The position numbers and the translations under genes were made by a program. Below are positions 17,240 through 25,281 of a stretch of 36,181 nt of DNA, one piece after another (the stretch's first letter is position 1; the number at the start of each line of letters is the position of its first letter). Under the pieces are notes generated by a model. That model was not told where the DNA came from. It did not search any database and saw only the letters and a program-made list of their open reading frames with translations. Source of the DNA: Sphaerobacter sp. (GTDB lineage Bacteria; Chloroflexota; Chloroflexia; Thermomicrobiales; Thermomicrobiaceae); assembly GCF_019683595.1 (NCBI RefSeq), contig NZ_JADGHZ010000020.1, positions 1 to 36,181 on the forward strand. Direction: 5' to 3'.

Positions 17240-17604
17240 CGCGCCGCCGCCTCGGGGACGCCGGAGAGCGGCACGCCGCGCGGGTGCTGGCTGCCCGCGG
17301 CTGGCGCATCCTGGACCGGCAGTGGCGCGGCGAGGCCGGGGAGATCGACCTCGTCGCCCTCGACGGTGACGTGTTGGTGCTGGTCGAAGTGAAGACCCGG
17401 CGTGGCGACCGCTTCGGTGCGGCGGAGGAGGCGGTCAGCCCGGCGAAGGCGGCGCGCCTCCTGGCGTTGGGCGAGGAGTACGTCGCCGCGCACCCGGAGC
17501 ACAGCGAGCGGGTGTGGCGCATCGATCTGGTGGCGATCACGCTGGACGCGCGCGGCGCCGTGGAGCGCCTCACCCACCTGCCGGACGCCTATTACACCGG
17601 GTAG
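17236..17604 (+). CDS. YraN/UPF0102-family putative endonuclease
   Basis: A 122-residue protein of the UPF0102 group, which has a restriction-endonuclease-like fold. The core [11 protein letters not shown] and [14 protein letters not shown] shows the E-x-D and E-V-K residues that bind metal in this fold. The opening [21 protein letters not shown] is typical. The GTG at 17236 overlaps the rnhB stop by four bases, giving tight coupling. The cellular role of the family is uncertain; its steady link to rnhB suggests nucleic-acid repair. Confidence 0.92.
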   Translation: MTRRRLGDAGERHAARVLAARGWRILDRQWRGEAGEIDLVALDGDVLVLVEVKTRRGDRFGAAEEAVSPAKAARLLALGEEYVAAHPEHSERVWRIDLVAITLDARGAVERLTHLPDAYYTG

Positions 17605-17623
17605 CCCGGAGGAGGGCTGGACC

Positions 17624-18127
17624 ATGAGCGCATCGACCCAGGAACATCGGGCGCAGGCGCCGGAATCCGTCACCTGCGCGGTGATCACCGTCAGTGATAC
17701 CCGGACGCCCGAGACGGACCGCAGCGGCGCGCTGATCCGTGAGCGGCTGACCGAAGCCGGCCACCGTGTGGTTGCCTACCGGATCGTGCCCGACGAACCG
17801 GATCAGGTAGGCGCCCTGATCGACGAACTGGCCGGAACCTGCGATGCCATCATCCTCAACGGCGGCACCGGCATCGCGCGGCGGGATTCGACCTACGACG
17901 CGGTCGCGGTGCGCCTGGAGAAGCGGCTGGACGGCTTCGGCGAGCTATTCCGTATGCTGAGCTACGCGGAGATCGGCGCGGCGGCGATGCTTTCCCGCGC
18001 CGTGGCCGGTGTCTACCGCGACACGCTCCTCTTCCTCACCCCCGGCTCCAGCAACGCCGTGGCCCTGGCCATGGACAAACTCATCATCCCCGAGATCGCC
18101 CACATGGTGTATGAGATCCGGAAGTAG
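17624..18127 (+). CDS. moaB: Molybdenum cofactor biosynthesis protein MoaB/Mog type
   Basis: A 167-residue MoCF-domain protein that adenylates molybdopterin before molybdenum insertion. It shows the nucleotide-binding motif [10 protein letters not shown] (79-88) and the C-terminal TPGSSNAV. The ATG at 17624 has a strong GGAGGAGGG site. It is more MoaB-like than Mog-like by length and lack of extensions, but the two cannot be safely separated here. moaA lies about 4.8 kb downstream on the same strand. No moeA, moaC, moaD or moaE is seen. Confidence 0.9.
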   Translation: MSASTQEHRAQAPESVTCAVITVSDTRTPETDRSGALIRERLTEAGHRVVAYRIVPDEPDQVGALIDELAGTCDAIILNGGTGIARRDSTYDAVAVRLEKRLDGFGELFRMLSYAEIGAAAMLSRAVAGVYRDTLLFLTPGSSNAVALAMDKLIIPEIAHMVYEIRK

Positions 18128-18191
18128 GTGCGCCGCGCGATATCAAAGCGGCGTCTCCGGCCGCCGCACTCCAAAGCCGGGCGGGCGCCTT

Positions 18192-18200
18192 TGGTATGAT
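18192..18200 (+). promoter_or_regulatory. Extended -10 promoter for hisS
   Basis: TGG directly before TATGAT (18195-18200) gives an extended -10 element in the 115-base moaB-hisS gap. No good -35 is seen. A 6-bp GC hairpin (18148-18167) lies upstream. Confidence 0.4.
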
Positions 18201-18242
18201 CCTCGCGGCGTGATGATGGGGTTGCGCGGAAGGATGGAGACC

Positions 18243-19610
18243 ATGGCGCAGAGTGGGGGGCGGCCCGTGCGGCCACCGCAAGTCCTCAAGGGGATGCGAG
18301 ACATCCTGCCCCAGCAGATGCTGCTGCGCCAGCATGTGATCAGCACCTTCCGGCGCGTCTTCGAGCGGTATGGGTTCGAGCCGATCGAGACGCCCGTGCT
18401 GGAGTACCTCGACGTCCTGACCGGGAAGTACGGTGAGGACGAAAAGCTGATCTACCACTTCACCGACCGCGGCGGGCGCGAGGTCGGGATGCGCTACGAC
18501 CTGACCGTCCCGCTGGCGCGCTTCGTCGCCACCCACCGCCATGAACTCTCATTCCCTTTCAAGCGCTACCACATCGAACCGGTCTTCCGCGCCGATCGCC
18601 CGCAGCGTGGACGCTACCGGCAGTTCTGGCAGTGCGACGCCGACATCGTCGGGACAGCGTCGATGCTGGCCGATGCCGAGGTCATCATGGTCTGGATCGA
18701 CGCACTGTCGGCGATCCACATGCCGAACTTCGTGATCCACATCAACCACCGCAAGCTACTCCAGAGCATGGCTCAATTCGCCGGGGTGCCCGACGCGCAG
18801 GCGGTGACGATCCACCGGGCCATCGACAAGCTTGCCAAGATCGGCCGGGATGGCGTGCGGGAGGAGATGCTCCAGAACGGCATCTCTCCGGAGGCGGCGG
18901 ACCGGGTGCTCGACCTGGTCGAGTTGGAGGGCGAGCCGGGGGTGGTCCTGGCCGAGCTGCGGACCCGCCTGGCGGGGAATCAGCTCGCTGAGGAGGGCAT
19001 CGCCGATCTCGAGGAGTTGTTCCGCTACCTCGGTGAGTTGAACGCCGACCCCAAGCACTATTGCCTGGATTTGGCGCTCGCGCGCGGGCTGGACTACTAC
19101 ACGGGGCCGGTGTTCGAGGCGATGGTGTCGGAGCCAAACATCGGCTCGCTCGGCGGTGCCGGGCGCTACGACCACCTGATCGGGATGTTCTTGGGCGAGG
19201 ACATCCCGGCGACCGGCGCCTCGCTCGGCCTGGAGCGCATCATCGACGTCATTCAGGTGTTGAACCTGCTGCCGCAGCCGCAGACGGTGACGGACGTGCT
19301 GGTCACGATCTTCGGCGACGAGGGGCTGGGTGCCTCGCTGGGGTTCGTCAGCCAGCTCCGCGCCGCCGGCATCAACGCCGAGGTCTACCTGGGCGAGCGG
19401 CGCGACCTGCGCCGGCAGATGCAGTACGCCGACCGCAAGGGGATCCCGCTCGCGGCGTTCCTCGGCCCGGAGGAGATCGCGGCGGGAATGGTTAACGTGC
19501 GGGTCATGGCGACGGGCGAGCAGTTCACGGTTCCTGTCGGGGAGGCGGTCGACGCGATCAACCGCCTGCACGTGCGGGAGCGCGACAGTGACGGTGCTGC
19601 TCGGCAATAG
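18243..19610 (+). CDS. hisS: Histidyl-tRNA synthetase
   Basis: A 455-residue class II synthetase. Motif 1 lies in the first 60 residues after KGMRDILP. Motif 2 is RYHIEPVFRADRPQRGRYRQF (seen in two parts, about 108-128). The histidine-specific loop is LARGLDYYTG, motif 3 is GASLGLERI, and a C-terminal anticodon-binding domain follows (from about 350). The ATG at 18243 is chosen by ribosome-site spacing (GGAAGG at nine bases); an ATG nine bases upstream also fits the frame. The stop lies 23 bases inside the next gene. Confidence 0.96.
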   Translation: MAQSGGRPVRPPQVLKGMRDILPQQMLLRQHVISTFRRVFERYGFEPIETPVLEYLDVLTGKYGEDEKLIYHFTDRGGREVGMRYDLTVPLARFVATHRHELSFPFKRYHIEPVFRADRPQRGRYRQFWQCDADIVGTASMLADAEVIMVWIDALSAIHMPNFVIHINHRKLLQSMAQFAGVPDAQAVTIHRAIDKLAKIGRDGVREEMLQNGISPEAADRVLDLVELEGEPGVVLAELRTRLAGNQLAEEGIADLEELFRYLGELNADPKHYCLDLALARGLDYYTGPVFEAMVSEPNIGSLGGAGRYDHLIGMFLGEDIPATGASLGLERIIDVIQVLNLLPQPQTVTDVLVTIFGDEGLGASLGFVSQLRAAGINAEVYLGERRDLRRQMQYADRKGIPLAAFLGPEEIAAGMVNVRVMATGEQFTVPVGEAVDAINRLHVRERDSDGAARQ

Positions 19611-20487
19611 CGGCGCGCCCCGCTGGTACCAGGGCGGACCCGAGCGCCTGACGGCCTATTTGGAGCGGCTGCGCACTTGGGGTGCGACCGCCACGGAAGT
19701 GGTCCTGCACCACGGCCCGGCGGACGAGCGCACCGCGCGTGTTCACCTCCTGGACCCGGATTGGGGACGGGTCCTCCGGTGCTACCGGGATGCCGGGATT
19801 GCCGTGCAGGTGCACGTTTCCCTCGATCCACGGTTTGCAACGCAACGGTGGCTGGATGAGCCGGAGGATCTGGCGCGCGAGTACGAGCCGATCCTGGGGG
19901 TGGTGCGCGACCTCGCTGCCGAGCAGGGCCGCGCGGTGCTGGTACTGCACGGGGCGAATGACCCCGCTCGCGGCTACGAGGAGAACCGGCGGGCCACTAT
20001 CGGGTTGCTGGGGTGGCTGGCGGAGGCGGCCGAGCGGATGCCGGGCGAGGTGCTGGTCGGCCTGGAGCTGGGCGCAGTGAAGCCGGACCGGCCGGCGGCG
20101 ACCGCGCGCTCGCGGGCTGACGTGCTGGCGCTGGTGCAGGCGGTTGATTCGCCCCGCGTCGGAATCTGCTGGGACCTCGCGCACGACTGCGAGAACGCCG
20201 CGCACGAGCCGGGGTGGGAGCCGGTGCCGGGTTCCGAGTTCCTGGACCGTGTGGTGCATGTCCACGTCCACGATCTGGGCGATGACGGCGCCTCTCACTA
20301 CCCGCCGGTGCTGGGGCGCGTGCCCATCGCCGAACAGCTCGGGGCGCTGGCTGCCCGCGGCCCACTGCCATCGATCATCATGGAAGTGCGCTGGCGCTGC
20401 GCCGCGCGGCTGGGTGAACCATGGGAACTGCTCGGTGAGAGCTACCGGCGCGTCGGTGCGACCGTCGCGGAGTTGACTCAGCGCTAG
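19588..20487 (+). CDS. Sugar phosphate isomerase/epimerase-like TIM-barrel protein
   Basis: A 299-residue protein of the AP endonuclease family 2 / xylose isomerase-like TIM-barrel group. Metal-site residues are visible in order: Glu in VGLELGA, Asp and His in CWDLAHDCEN, the HVHVHDLG strand and Glu in IIMEVRW. The substrate is unknown. The GTG at 19588 has GGGAG at seven bases and lies within the last codons of hisS, so translation is coupled to hisS. A second, distinct member of this fold is at 35053-35919. Confidence 0.8.
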   Translation: MTVLLGNSGAPRWYQGGPERLTAYLERLRTWGATATEVVLHHGPADERTARVHLLDPDWGRVLRCYRDAGIAVQVHVSLDPRFATQRWLDEPEDLAREYEPILGVVRDLAAEQGRAVLVLHGANDPARGYEENRRATIGLLGWLAEAAERMPGEVLVGLELGAVKPDRPAATARSRADVLALVQAVDSPRVGICWDLAHDCENAAHEPGWEPVPGSEFLDRVVHVHVHDLGDDGASHYPPVLGRVPIAEQLGALAARGPLPSIIMEVRWRCAARLGEPWELLGESYRRVGATVAELTQR

Positions 20488-20514
20488 GCGGGCGGCGTGT
20501 GGCCCGGTTCCCTG

Positions 20515-20529
20515 CCCGTTGTCAACGGG
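20515..20529. terminator. Short hairpin between convergent TIM-barrel and glycosyltransferase genes
   Basis: CCCGTT (20515-20520) pairs with AACGGG (20524-20529) around GTC. The loop overlaps the stop codon of the minus-strand glycosyltransferase. No T-run. Confidence 0.3.
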
Positions 20530-21841
20530 TGCGGGCGGGGGTTTCCTCGTCGATCCGTGCCGCGTCCGGAACGCGGCCGTTGGCGCTGAGCGTCGCGTGC
20601 CCGTGGGGCGCGAGTGCGGGACCCTTTCCGAGGATCTTGCCGTACACGGTGAGCAGTTCGTGAACACGGGCGCGCCAGGAGAGGTGGGCGATCGCGCGCT
20701 CGCGCAGGCGGACGCCGCGCGCCACCGCCTGCTCCGGCCGCTCCAGCAGCCAGAGGATCCGATCTGCGAAGGCGGCCGCGTCGCCGAGGGGCGCGTAGAC
20801 GCCCAGGTCGCCCAGGATCTCCCGGTTGGCGGGCGCGTCGAAGGCGACGACCGGCAGGCCCATGGCCATGTAGTTGTAGAGCTTGCCGTTCCCTTCGGTG
20901 AGCGACATCTTCGGCGCGACGGCCACCTCGCCGAGCGCCAGGTAGCGGTGGGCGTCGGCATAGGGAATGCGGCCGGGGAAGCTCATGTGACGCCCGAGCC
21001 CGAGGCTCTCCGCCTTCAGACGATAGCGCTCGTTGCCCGGAAAACCCATCACCAGGAAGAACGCGTTCGGCTCGTGCGTTAGCACCCGTTGGGCGGCTTC
21101 CAGGAGGAGGTCGGCGCCCTGGTAGGGGGCGAGCAGGCCGAGGTAGACGATCACACGGGCCGATTCCGGGATGCCGAAGAGCTGGCGGAGTTCCGCGCGC
21201 TCCGCGTCGGTGACGGCCGCCGGGGAGAAGCGGTCGGTGTCCACCGCGTCGAGCACCGTCGTCACGCGCTCGGGCGGGTAGCCGCGCTGGAGGAGGCGCG
21301 AGCGCGCGTTGTCGGTGCTGGCGATGATGTGGTCAGGGAGGCGGTCGATCAGGTGCTCCAACCGGCGGACAGCGGCCTGGACGCGCCCGTTGCGGCGCAG
21401 GAAGCCGTGGTCAAGCATCTCCTCGGTGAGACTGCCCTGGTAGTCGAAGACCAGAGGGCGACGGATCAGCCGGGCGAGCACGCCGCCGATGAGCGCTCCC
21501 TCGTGCAGGTGGGCGTGGATCAGGTCGGGCCGGATGCGCAGGGCCGTGCGCAGCACCTCCAGCGAGAGGACCGCGTCGAGGTAGAGCTTGTGGCGCGAGG
21601 AACCGACGACGATCCGCTTCCGCCAGGGGACGTCGAGCGAGCGGCGGATGTCGAGCCCGGGCACGTCGTTGCCGTTGTGGTAGGTACAGATGGTGACCCG
21701 ATGGCCCAGCTCCAGGAGCGCACGCGTCTCCTCGTAGATGCGAACGTGGCAGCCGTAGTCGGCGAAGAAGGACGTAGGGGCGATCATCAGCACCCGGAGC
21801 GGACGAGGCAGTGGGCCCGGGTTTGGTGACACGTGCGACAT
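20522..21841 (-). CDS. GT4-family glycosyltransferase
   Basis: A 439-residue retaining glycosyltransferase of the GT-B fold. The N-terminal domain starts at LRVLMIAPTSFFADYG and contains HLHEGALIGG. The C-terminal donor-binding domain shows VIVYLGLLAPYQGADLLLEA and the nucleotide-sugar motif EGNGKLYNYMAMGLPVVAFD (about 350-370), where the usual second Glu is replaced by Asn/Tyr. Acceptor and sugar are unknown; cell-surface glycans are the likeliest product. The ATG at 21841 follows GGAAGGGAGGG. It is divergent from a PIG-L deacetylase and lies 5 kb from an O-antigen-ligase-like gene. Confidence 0.88.
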   Translation of the reverse strand: MSHVSPNPGPLPRPLRVLMIAPTSFFADYGCHVRIYEETRALLELGHRVTICTYHNGNDVPGLDIRRSLDVPWRKRIVVGSSRHKLYLDAVLSLEVLRTALRIRPDLIHAHLHEGALIGGVLARLIRRPLVFDYQGSLTEEMLDHGFLRRNGRVQAAVRRLEHLIDRLPDHIIASTDNARSRLLQRGYPPERVTTVLDAVDTDRFSPAAVTDAERAELRQLFGIPESARVIVYLGLLAPYQGADLLLEAAQRVLTHEPNAFFLVMGFPGNERYRLKAESLGLGRHMSFPGRIPYADAHRYLALGEVAVAPKMSLTEGNGKLYNYMAMGLPVVAFDAPANREILGDLGVYAPLGDAAAFADRILWLLERPEQAVARGVRLRERAIAHLSWRARVHELLTVYGKILGKGPALAPHGHATLSANGRVPDAARIDEETPARTR

Positions 21842-21861
21842 CCCTCCCTTCCCTGTATGCC

Positions 21862-21867
21862 ATTGTA
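21862..21867 (-). promoter_or_regulatory. Possible -10 box for the glycosyltransferase gene
   Basis: Minus strand TACAAT (five of six consensus bases) lies 21 bases before the ATG. No -35 is recognisable. Confidence 0.3.
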
Positions 21868-21948
21868 CGCGTCGAGGGTTCTCGGCGTCGTGGGCTCTCC
21901 CCCAAGAACGAACGCGGGGAGGCGCGGATGGTCGCATTGGCGGATGGC

Positions 21949-21977
21949 TTGACGGGAGTGGCGCGGAGGCGGATAGT
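21949..21977 (+). promoter_or_regulatory. Promoter for the PIG-L deacetylase gene
   Basis: TTGACG (21949-21954), 17-base spacer, GATAGT (21972-21977), about 53 bases before the ATG. Confidence 0.5.
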
Positions 21978-22030
21978 CACGCGCAGCAGGCTGCAAGCCG
22001 AATGACGAAAGGGTGTGTGGGGGTTCACGT

Positions 22031-22726
22031 ATGACTGCGGAAGAGCACCGGCGAGTCATGGTCGTTGTCGCCCATCCGGACGACATGGAGTTCAGCTCGG
22101 CAGGTACCGTCGCCAAGTTCGTCCGTGAGGGGCGCGAGGTGGTCTTGGTCCAGTGCACCTCGGGCGACAAGGGCACCGCTCGCCGGGACATCACCTCTGC
22201 CGAGCTGGCTGCGCTGCGGGAAGAAGAGGAGCGCGAGGCGTGCCGGCGCCTGGGCGTTCAGCACATTGAGTTCCTGCGCCTGGGCGATGGGGAGCTGATG
22301 CCCGACCTCGCGTTCCGTGAGAAGATCGTGCGCCAGATCCGGAAGTATCGGCCGGACATCGTCATCACTCACGATCCGTTCCGGCCCTATGCGCTCCACC
22401 CGGACCACCGGGCGGTCGGGATCACGACCGTCGACTCGGTCTATCCCACGGCACGCGATCCGCTCTACTTCCCCGAGCATCTGGCTGAGGGCCTTGAACC
22501 GCACAAGGTCGCGGAACTCTGGCTGTTCGGCGCGGAGTACCCGGACACCTACATCGACATCAGCGACACGTTCCAGGACAAGATCCACGCGCTCCGGGCC
22601 CATGTCAGCCAGGTCGGGGAGGCGAAGGATCTGGAGGAACGCGTGCGGCAGCGCGCCGCCGAGGTCGGGGAGCCGCAGGGCATCGCGCTGGCCGAGGCGT
22701 TCAAGGTCATTAAGATGCGCCGGTAG
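22031..22726 (+). CDS. PIG-L/LmbE-family zinc deacetylase
   Basis: A 231-residue member of the PIG-L family, zinc enzymes that remove acetyl groups from N-acetylglucosamine-type sugars and related compounds. The zinc motif AHPDDME (14-20) supplies His 15 and Asp 18; HPDH (123-126) supplies the third ligand. Length is normal. The ATG at 22031 has only a weak G-rich site upstream. Family members make bacillithiol or mycothiol, or trim glycans. The divergent GT4 gene makes a sugar-linked role plausible, but a thiol pathway cannot be claimed. Confidence 0.9.
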   Translation: MTAEEHRRVMVVVAHPDDMEFSSAGTVAKFVREGREVVLVQCTSGDKGTARRDITSAELAALREEEEREACRRLGVQHIEFLRLGDGELMPDLAFREKIVRQIRKYRPDIVITHDPFRPYALHPDHRAVGITTVDSVYPTARDPLYFPEHLAEGLEPHKVAELWLFGAEYPDTYIDISDTFQDKIHALRAHVSQVGEAKDLEERVRQRAAEVGEPQGIALAEAFKVIKMRR

Positions 22727-22764
22727 GCGACGACGCGGCGGGGCCGAGATCCGAAACCAATTCG

Positions 22765-22793
22765 TTGCGAATATGTGCCGGCGCTGTTATCGT
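22765..22793 (+). promoter_or_regulatory. Promoter for moaA
   Basis: TTGCGA (22765-22770), 17-base spacer, TATCGT (22788-22793). The -35 lies inside a small inverted repeat ATTCG-TTG-CGAAT (22760-22772). A second -10-like TAGAAT is at 22793-22798. Confidence 0.4.
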
Positions 22794-22829
22794 AGAATGC
22801 AGCGAGACAACCGCGTCAGGGCAGGCGAC

Positions 22830-22867
22830 CGGCCGCCGTCTCCGGCGGCCGCGGGTGGGTCACCCGC
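22830..22867 (+). promoter_or_regulatory. Tandem hairpins in the moaA leader
   Basis: Hairpin 1 has a 9-bp stem (22830-22838 with 22843-22851) around TCTC. Hairpin 2 has a 7-bp stem GCGGGTG/CACCCGC (22851-22857 with 22861-22867) around GGT. They share one base and end 25 bases before the moaA ATG, in a leader of about 90 bases. They could control moaA, but I do not recognise the full molybdenum cofactor RNA motif. Confidence 0.5.
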
Positions 22868-22891
22868 CCGCGTCGTGCGGAAGGAATAGTG

Positions 22892-23941
22892 ATGGCCGTA
22901 CCACTTACCGTTACCCCGCCGGTCACCGACGAGCGGGCGATCCCGCGATACGGGGAGCGCCTGACCCGCGATGCATACGGTCGGCCGATGACCTACCTGC
23001 GGATCTCCCTGACTGACCGCTGCAACCTGCGCTGCGTCTACTGCATGCCCGCCATCGGGGCCAAGTTCGCCCCACGCGAGGAACTGCTGACGGACGAGGA
23101 GATCGTGACGGTCGTCCGCGCCGCGGCGAAGATCGGCTTCTCCAAGATCCGACTGACCGGCGGTGAGCCGACGGTCCGCCCGCATGTGGTCGACATCGTC
23201 CGTGAGATCGCGAACACGCCGGGCATCGACGATGTGTCGATGACGACGAACGGGCTGCTCCTCGCGCGGCTGGCAGAGGATCTGAAGGCCGCCGGGCTCC
23301 GGCGCGTCAACGTCAGCATCGACACGCTCAAGCCCGACCGCTTCACCCGCATCACGCGCGGCGGAAAGATCGAGAAGGTGTGGGCGGGCATCGAAGCGGC
23401 CGAGGCGGCCGGGCTGACCCCGATCAAGTTGAACGCCGTCGTCGTGCGTGGGCAGAACGACGACGAGGTGGCTGATCTGGCCGCGCTCACGCTCGACCGC
23501 CCCTGGCAGATGCGCTTCATCGAAGTGATGCCGCTCGAAGGCGTGGCGGACGTGCACGACTCCGGGCTGGTGACGACCGCCGAAACCATGGACCTGATCG
23601 AGCAGGTGCACGGCCCGCTGGAGGGGCTGGAAGCGCCGCCCGGCGATCCGGCCCGGATCTACCGCATCAAGGGGGCGAAGGGCACCATCGGGTTCATCAG
23701 TCCGGTGAGCCAGCCGTTCTGCGCGTTCTGCAACCGCATCCGCCTGACGGCGGACGGCAAGCTGCGCCTCTGCCTGCTGCGGAACGACGAGGTGGACGTG
23801 CGCGACATCCTGCGCAGCGGCGGCACCGAGGAGGATCTGATCGAGCAGATCCGCTTCGGCGTCTGGCGCAAGCCGTGGGGCCACGGCCTGGCAGAGGGCG
23901 ACCGCAACACCGGACGGGGCATGAGCCAGATCGGCGGCTAG
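22892..23941 (+). CDS. moaA: GTP 3',8-cyclase MoaA
   Basis: A 349-residue radical SAM enzyme that starts molybdenum cofactor synthesis by cyclising GTP. The N-terminal cluster uses Cys 44, Cys 48 and Cys 51 (CNLRCVYC). The C-terminal cluster uses Cys 277, Cys 280 and Cys 294. The chain ends in Gly-Gly (348-349), which is essential in the family. GGEPTVRP (90-97) is the SAM-binding segment. The ATG at 22892 has AAGGAA upstream; a GTG three bases earlier is possible. The next gene starts after a 123-base gap made almost wholly of period-7 repeats. Confidence 0.97.
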   Translation: MAVPLTVTPPVTDERAIPRYGERLTRDAYGRPMTYLRISLTDRCNLRCVYCMPAIGAKFAPREELLTDEEIVTVVRAAAKIGFSKIRLTGGEPTVRPHVVDIVREIANTPGIDDVSMTTNGLLLARLAEDLKAAGLRRVNVSIDTLKPDRFTRITRGGKIEKVWAGIEAAEAAGLTPIKLNAVVVRGQNDDEVADLAALTLDRPWQMRFIEVMPLEGVADVHDSGLVTTAETMDLIEQVHGPLEGLEAPPGDPARIYRIKGAKGTIGFISPVSQPFCAFCNRIRLTADGKLRLCLLRNDEVDVRDILRSGGTEEDLIEQIRFGVWRKPWGHGLAEGDRNTGRGMSQIGG

Positions 23942-23943
23942 CG

Positions 23944-24062
23944 GTGTGATGCGTCAGGCGTCACCCGACATCCGTCACGCCTGTTCCGTGTTTCGTGCCG
24001 CGTGTTCCGTGGGGCGTGATGCGTGACGGTTGACGCCTGACGCGTGACGGACGACGGAGGAC
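23944..24062. repeat. Seventeen unbroken degenerate heptads between moaA and the M24 peptidase
   Basis: The gap reads in 7-base units from GTGTGAT at 23944 to GGAGGAC at 24062 with no phase slip. Most units fit (G/C)CGTnnn, such as GCGTCAG, GCGTCAC, CCGTCAC, CCGTGTT, GCGTGTT, GCGTGAT and GCGTGAC. GCGTCAGGCGTCA (23951-23963) has an exact inverted copy at 24031-24043, so the array can fold into a long hairpin. The last heptad contains the ribosome site of the next gene. Confidence 0.75.
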
Positions 24063-24064
24063 GC

Positions 24065-25255
24065 ATGAGCGCGAATCTGGTGCGGGAGAAGCTGGCGCAG
24101 GCGACGGAGATCCTCAACGAGCTCGACATCGACCTCTGGCTCGTCGTGGCGCGGGAGAGCGACACCCTGGGGGATCCGAGCCTGCCGCTGGTGGTCGGGA
24201 CCAGCGTCACCTGGGAGTCGGCCTTCCTGATCTCCCGCACCGGACGGCACCGCGCCATCGTCGGCACGGGAGATGTGGAAAACATCAAGCAAACCGGTGC
24301 CTGGGACGACGTCGTCGGCTACGTCGAGGGGATCAGCGAGCCGCTGCGGAAGGCCGTCGCCGAGTACGATCCTCGGCAGATCGCGCTGAACTTCTCCAAG
24401 GACAACAACATCGCCGACGGGTTGACCTACGGGATGTACCTGGTGCTCCAGGACATCCTGGGCGATACACCGTACTGGAGCCGCGTGGTGTCGGGTGAGC
24501 CGGTCGCCTCGCGTGTGCGCAGCCGCAAGTCGCCGGAGGAACAGCGGCGCATCCGCGCCGCGGTGGCGACCACGGTCGAGATCTGGGAGGAACTGCGGCA
24601 GTGGCTGCGGCCGGGGCTGACCGAGCGGGAGATCGCTGCCTTCATGCACGAGCGGGTGGCGGCACGCGGGCTCACCACGGCCTGGGATCCGCACTACTGC
24701 CCGAGCGTCACCGCGGGCCCCGCATCGCCGGTCGGTCACGTGGGGCCGACGGACATCGTGGTCGAGCCGGGGCACCTGCTCTCCCTCGACTTCGGCGTCC
24801 GCCAGGAGGAGTACACCTCGGACCTGCAACGCACCTTCTACTTCCTGCGACCGGGTGAGACGGCGGCGCCACCCGAGGTGGAGCGTGCGTTCGGTATCAT
24901 CTCGGGGGCCATCCAGGCCGCGGCGGCCGTGCTGAAGCCGGGCGTGCAGGGCTGGGAAGTGGATCAGGTCGCGCGCGACATCTTCGCCCGCGAGGGCGTG
25001 GCTCCGTGGGAGTTCGGCCTGGGGCACCAGGTGGGTCGTGCCGTCCACGACGGGGGCTGCCTGCTCGGGCCGCGGTGGGAGCGCTACGGCCAGCGGCCTT
25101 ACGATCGCGTCGAAAAGGATCAGGTCTACACGCTCGAGATCGGCATGAGCGTGCCGGGGTACGGTCGCGTCAACCTGGAGGAGGACGTGGTCGTCACCGC
25201 GGACGGCTGCGAGTTCTTGACGCCGCCGCAGCGGGAGCCGATCTTGATCGGGTAG
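24065..25255 (+). CDS. M24-family metallopeptidase (Xaa-Pro aminopeptidase-like)
   Basis: A 396-residue protein with an N-terminal creatinase-like domain (about 1-150) and a C-terminal pita-bread peptidase domain. The five metal ligands are present: Asp 242 (LDFG), Asp 253 (SDLQRTF), His 321 (LGHQVG), Glu 358 (LEIG) and Glu 372 or 373 (NLEED). It probably cuts the bond before proline in dipeptides or peptides, in the cytoplasm, since no signal peptide is seen. The ATG at 24065 has GGAGG four bases upstream. It is followed at 26 bases by an M20 peptidase, suggesting a peptide-use operon. Confidence 0.92.
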   Translation: MSANLVREKLAQATEILNELDIDLWLVVARESDTLGDPSLPLVVGTSVTWESAFLISRTGRHRAIVGTGDVENIKQTGAWDDVVGYVEGISEPLRKAVAEYDPRQIALNFSKDNNIADGLTYGMYLVLQDILGDTPYWSRVVSGEPVASRVRSRKSPEEQRRIRAAVATTVEIWEELRQWLRPGLTEREIAAFMHERVAARGLTTAWDPHYCPSVTAGPASPVGHVGPTDIVVEPGHLLSLDFGVRQEEYTSDLQRTFYFLRPGETAAPPEVERAFGIISGAIQAAAAVLKPGVQGWEVDQVARDIFAREGVAPWEFGLGHQVGRAVHDGGCLLGPRWERYGQRPYDRVEKDQVYTLEIGMSVPGYGRVNLEEDVVVTADGCEFLTPPQREPILIG

Positions 25256-25281
25256 CAGCAGGCCGGCAGGGGAGGGGTGTG

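Noticed and set aside
20522..22726. Bacillithiol operon (bshA-bshB)
   Set aside because: The glycosyltransferase is longer than BshA and no BshC is present; the pair is kept only as a low-level finding.
23944..24062. CRISPR array
   Set aside because: Units are seven bases with no spacers, and no cas gene is in the window.
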